Under the pieces are notes generated by a model. It made no database searches, had not been told where the DNA came from, and worked only from the letters and a program-made list of their open reading frames with translations. The position numbers and the translations under genes were made by a program. A DNA stretch of 16,074 bases. It comes from an uncultured Campylobacter sp. GTDB lineage: Bacteria; Campylobacterota; Campylobacteria; Campylobacterales; Campylobacteraceae. The stretch's first letter is position 1. Each line of letters opens with the position of its first letter. The DNA is taken from positions 1 through 16,074 of the forward strand of contig NZ_CALIMY010000105.1 in the NCBI RefSeq assembly GCF_938045205.1, in the 5' to 3' direction. Below are positions 13,166 to 16,074 of the stretch, piece by piece.

Positions 13166-15949
13166 TTACGCCTTATAAATTTTAACCGCGCATTTTTTGT
13201 AGTCGGTCTCTTTTGAAAGCGGACAGGTATGATCGAGCGTGACGCGGTTGATATAAACTTTCTCGTCAAAAAACGGCACGAAAATAAGCCCTTTCGGCGG
13301 AATGTTACGTCCGTGAAAATCCACGCGAGCTTTGACTTTGCCGCGGCGCGACTCGATCCAGACGATTTCGTTTTGTTGTACGCCGATTTTGGCGCCATCC
13401 AGCTCGTTCATATAGCATCTTGCCTCAGGCACCGCGCGATAAAGCTCCGGCACGCGCATAGTCATAGTGCCCGTATGCCAGTGCTCCAGCACGCGACCCG
13501 TACATAGCCAGAAAGGATATTCCTCGCTTGGCACTTCTACAGGATCCATATATGGACGGAAGAAAATTTTAGCTTTATTGACGAGGCTTGTTTTCTCTTC
13601 GCCCGAAGTAGCGGATTTCAGATCGCCGCTAGGAAGCGCCGCTTTAGCGTTGCCGTAGAATGCAAAGTCGCTGTCAGGAGCCGCTTTTTTGGCATAAGGA
13701 TCGTATTGGGCGTTAAAGCGCCAAAGCGTTTCTTTGCCGTCTACGACCGGCCATCTAAGACCGCGTACGCGGTGATAGGTGTCGAAATCGGCTAGATCGT
13801 GTCCGTGACCTGTGCCGAATTTGCGGTATTCTTCCCAGAGATATTTTTGGACGAAAAAGCCATAGCCTTTAAATTCTTTACCGTCGCTGCCGATTACGGC
13901 GCGAGAGTCGCCGCTTACTTCGGAGTTGTCGAAATTTGCCATAATCGGATCTTTTGCCGCGAAAGCCATAGCGTCTTTATTTGCAAAAAGTACATCAAAT
14001 AGCGTGCTTTCAGGGGTATAGCCGAATTCCGAAATTTTATCTAATACGTTTGGAAGCGTAAGTTTATCATTTACTTTTGTCTCGCCCCAGAAATCCTTGA
14101 GTTTGAAGCGCTTGGAAAACTCTAGCATCTGCCACGTATCGCTCATCGCGTCGCCTACGGGAAGGACCTGTTGTCTCCACCACTGGGTTCTACGCTCGGC
14201 ATTACCGTATGCGCCCCATTTTTCGTAGATCATCGCGGTCGGCAGGATTAGATCGGCTACCTTCGCGCTTAGTCCCGGATACGGCTCGCTTACTACGATG
14301 AAGTTGTCCATCTCGCGCGCCGCGGCGATCCAGTGGTTTGCATTGGCGATCTGCTGCCACGGATTATTGACCTGTACCCATATCCATTTTATCTTGCCGT
14401 CTTCGAGATTGCGCAGAGCCTGCACGTAGTGCGCACCCGGTTTTGGGTTTATCGTGCCTTCAGGAAGCTTCCAAATTTTTTCGGAAACCTTTCTATGAGC
14501 CGGATTTGCCACGACCATATCAGCAGGTAGGCGGTGAGAAAACGTGCCCACCTCTCTAGCCGTGCCGCAAGCGCTAGGCTGACCGGTAAGCGAAAACGCT
14601 CCGCAGCCCGGCTTAGCTTGCTTGCCGAGAAGGAAATGCACCATGTAGCTTTGCTCATTAACCCAAGTTCCTCTTGAGTGCTGATTAAAGCCCATCGTCC
14701 AAAAGCTTACTACTTTACGATCTTTTTCTATATAAAAATCGGCGAGCTGCTTAAGTTTGGTTTTGAATGCTTCTAAATCCTCGCTCTCGTCGCCCTTAGC
14801 CAAAGGCGCTACGAAATCTAGCGTGTAAGGCTCCAACGCTTTTTTAAATTCTTCAAAGCTTATAAGCCAGTGAGCATCCGATTTGTCAGAGTGTTTGTTT
14901 TCGAGTACGTCGCCCTCTTTCATACCAAGATATGCTAACGTAACGCCCTCGGATTTGCTTAAAATTTTGGATTTTTGCTTAGCTGCGGTGTCTAGCTCGG
15001 TTTTGCGGTATTTTTTATGATTGATATCTTCTCGCAGGCCATAACCGATATCTACGGGACCGGTAGCGAATACACAGTGCTCTTTAATAAATTTCTCATC
15101 TATCATATCCGGGTGATTGTAGACGATCTCTCTTGCGATATAGTTCCATATCGCCAAATCGGTATTCGGACGGAATATAATTTCGATATCGGCGATGTTT
15201 GAGGTGCGAGTGGTAAAAGTAGATAAATTTATTACTTTTACGCGATCCGGGTGGCGAAGCTTGTGGTCGGAGACGCGAGACCAAAGAATCGGGTGCATCT
15301 CAGCCATATTTGCGCCCCAAGCAATTATGGTATCGGTTAGCTCGATATCGTCGAAAACGCCCGCAGGCTCGTCAATGCCGAAGGTTTGCATAAAACCTAC
15401 GACGGCGCTAGCCATGCACTGGCGAGCGTTGGGGTCGATATTATTGGAGCGAAAGCCCGCCTTGACGAGCTTGGCTGCGGTATAGCCCTCGGTAATGGTG
15501 TATTGACCGCTGCCTAACACGGCAAAGCCCTCGGGACCGCCTTCGTTATAGGCGCGTCTAAAATGCTTCTCCATTTCGTCGAACGCTCTTTGCCAGCTGA
15601 TCTCGATAAATTTTCCCTTTTTGTCGAATTCGCCCTTGGAATTTACGCGTAAAAGAGGCTTGGTAATGCGATCGGCGCCATACATGATCTTGGCGTTGAA
15701 GTAGCCTTTGATGCAGTTTAGACCGCGATTTACTGGCGCTAGCGGATCGCCTTTGACCGCTACGATTTTGCCGTCTTTGGTGGCTACCATAATGCCGCAG
15801 CCGGTGCCGCAGAAGCGACAGGCCGCCTTGTCCCAGCGCCAGCCTTTTTCGGCTTCGTCCGCAGCACTAAGACTGCTAGGCAAGCTGATGCCCGCAACGC
15901 TACAGGCAGCCGCTGCCGCAGAGCTTTTTATAAAGTCTCGTCTATCCAT
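13166..15949 (-). CDS. napA: Periplasmic nitrate reductase catalytic subunit NapA
   Basis: NapA reduces nitrate to nitrite at a molybdenum bis-MGD centre in the periplasm. I start it at ATG 15949-15947, which has AAAGG at proper distance and opens with a textbook Tat signal (MDRRDFIKSSAAAAACSVAG), giving 927 aa, about the length of C. jejuni NapA. The frame is open upstream to 16003, but that part would place the promoter inside the gene. The [4Fe-4S] ligands are C44, C47, C51 and C79 (CRFCGTGC, then C in GLNCIKGY). C178 in ARQCMASAV is the molybdenum ligand. Further molybdopterin-binding segments include GANMAEMHPILWSR, WTMGFNQHSRGTWVN, TGQPSACGTAREVG and, near the end, LCTGRVLEHWHTGTMT. It is the first gene of the operon, 3 bp from napG. 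No internal stop or frameshift is seen. Confidence 0.98.
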   Translation of the reverse strand: MDRRDFIKSSAAAAACSVAGISLPSSLSAADEAEKGWRWDKAACRFCGTGCGIMVATKDGKIVAVKGDPLAPVNRGLNCIKGYFNAKIMYGADRITKPLLRVNSKGEFDKKGKFIEISWQRAFDEMEKHFRRAYNEGGPEGFAVLGSGQYTITEGYTAAKLVKAGFRSNNIDPNARQCMASAVVGFMQTFGIDEPAGVFDDIELTDTIIAWGANMAEMHPILWSRVSDHKLRHPDRVKVINLSTFTTRTSNIADIEIIFRPNTDLAIWNYIAREIVYNHPDMIDEKFIKEHCVFATGPVDIGYGLREDINHKKYRKTELDTAAKQKSKILSKSEGVTLAYLGMKEGDVLENKHSDKSDAHWLISFEEFKKALEPYTLDFVAPLAKGDESEDLEAFKTKLKQLADFYIEKDRKVVSFWTMGFNQHSRGTWVNEQSYMVHFLLGKQAKPGCGAFSLTGQPSACGTAREVGTFSHRLPADMVVANPAHRKVSEKIWKLPEGTINPKPGAHYVQALRNLEDGKIKWIWVQVNNPWQQIANANHWIAAAREMDNFIVVSEPYPGLSAKVADLILPTAMIYEKWGAYGNAERRTQWWRQQVLPVGDAMSDTWQMLEFSKRFKLKDFWGETKVNDKLTLPNVLDKISEFGYTPESTLFDVLFANKDAMAFAAKDPIMANFDNSEVSGDSRAVIGSDGKEFKGYGFFVQKYLWEEYRKFGTGHGHDLADFDTYHRVRGLRWPVVDGKETLWRFNAQYDPYAKKAAPDSDFAFYGNAKAALPSGDLKSATSGEEKTSLVNKAKIFFRPYMDPVEVPSEEYPFWLCTGRVLEHWHTGTMTMRVPELYRAVPEARCYMNELDGAKIGVQQNEIVWIESRRGKVKARVDFHGRNIPPKGLIFVPFFDEKVYINRVTLDHTCPLSKETDYKKCAVKIYKA

Positions 15950-15993
15950 GAGATTAACCTTTCGTTTAGAATTAATTTCTACTAAGATTTTGA

Positions 15994-15999
15994 ATAATA
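15994..15999 (-). promoter_or_regulatory. Probable -10 box of the nap operon promoter
   Basis: On the minus strand TATTAT follows TATGC and a run of seven T (16010-16004), the typical extended -10 and T-rich context of Campylobacter sigma-70 promoters. Transcription would start near 15987, leaving a leader of about 38 nt before the napA ATG. Confidence 0.5.
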
Positions 16000-16020
16000 G
16001 CATAAAAAAACAGCTTAGTC

Positions 16021-16034
16021 TAGATTAAAATCAA
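16021..16034 (-). promoter_or_regulatory. Candidate CRP/FNR-family operator upstream of napA
   Basis: TTGATTTTAATCTA matches the FNR consensus TTGAT-N4-ATCAA at nine of ten specified positions. Its centre (16027.5) is about 40.5 bp before the predicted start at 15987, within one base of the -41.5 position of class II activators. This would fit control of nitrate respiration by oxygen or by nitrogen oxides. The AT-rich surroundings raise the chance of a random match. Confidence 0.4.
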
Positions 16035-16074
16035 GGTTTTTTCTACATAGATTTCAGATATAAGATAATAATTT

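Noticed and set aside
15950..16003. 18-codon N-terminal extension of napA
   Set aside because: It would hide the Tat motif behind extra residues and overlaps the -10 region; the internal ATG at 15949 has a ribosome binding site and gives the canonical signal peptide.
13166..16003. Many open frames opposite napA
   Set aside because: They are overlapping frames of a gene that is clearly coding on the minus strand; none has a ribosome binding site or recognisable product.

Overview
The window looks like a piece of a Campylobacter chromosome. It has a tmRNA whose encoded tag (ANNVKFAPAYAKAA) matches the C. jejuni tag as I remember it, and a periplasmic nitrate reductase operon in the epsilonproteobacterial order napA-napG-napH-napB-napL-napD with no napC. 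The coding regions are far richer in G+C than C. jejuni, which points to an oral, higher-GC species (C. gracilis, C. showae or C. rectus type). The species is inference; the genus is fairly secure.

Layout. 1-166: start of a small gene on the minus strand that resembles Imm40-type immunity proteins; just before it lies a start-less remnant of a membrane protein gene. 403-764: ssrA (tmRNA), minus strand. 863-1660: panB, plus strand, without panC or panD beside it. 2078-2755: an unknown membrane-anchored protein. 2756-3611: 856 bp without genes, packed with RAATTY hexamers and inverted repeats. 3612-4628: ruvB. 4838-5440: a two-pass membrane protein, followed by a short gene with an apparent one-base deletion (5433-5566). 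5747-6361: a ribD relic missing both ends. 6532-7992: an AI-2E family transporter with an unusual repetitive N-terminal tail. 8355-9326: an unknown membrane-anchored protein, minus strand. 9530-15949: the nap operon, minus strand, with a promoter and a candidate CRP/FNR-family operator upstream at the right edge.

How the genes work together. The nap genes form one transcription unit: intergenic gaps are 3 and 9 bp, and three junctions (napG/napH, napH/napB, napL/napD) are ATGA stop-start overlaps. NapG and NapH are expected to pass electrons from menaquinol to the diheme cytochrome NapB, which reduces NapA; NapD is the chaperone for the NapA Tat signal, and NapL is an accessory periplasmic protein. 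The other intact genes (panB, ruvB, ssrA) are housekeeping genes with no functional link to each other.

The most unusual signal is at the DNA level. RAATTY hexamers (AAATTT, AAATTC, GAATTT, GAATTC) occur about 29 times in the 856-bp gap and about 14 times in about 220 bp inside napL, but I found only one in the whole 1017-bp ruvB gene. In C. jejuni, RAATTY is the site methylated by CtsM, and this methylation marks DNA for natural transformation. The arrays could therefore be self-recognition or uptake signals. This is a hypothesis; simple compositional bias is the main alternative. Several decayed genes (at 191-379, 5433-5566, 5606-5746, 5747-6361 and perhaps 9327-9441) show that the spaces between conserved genes are eroding.
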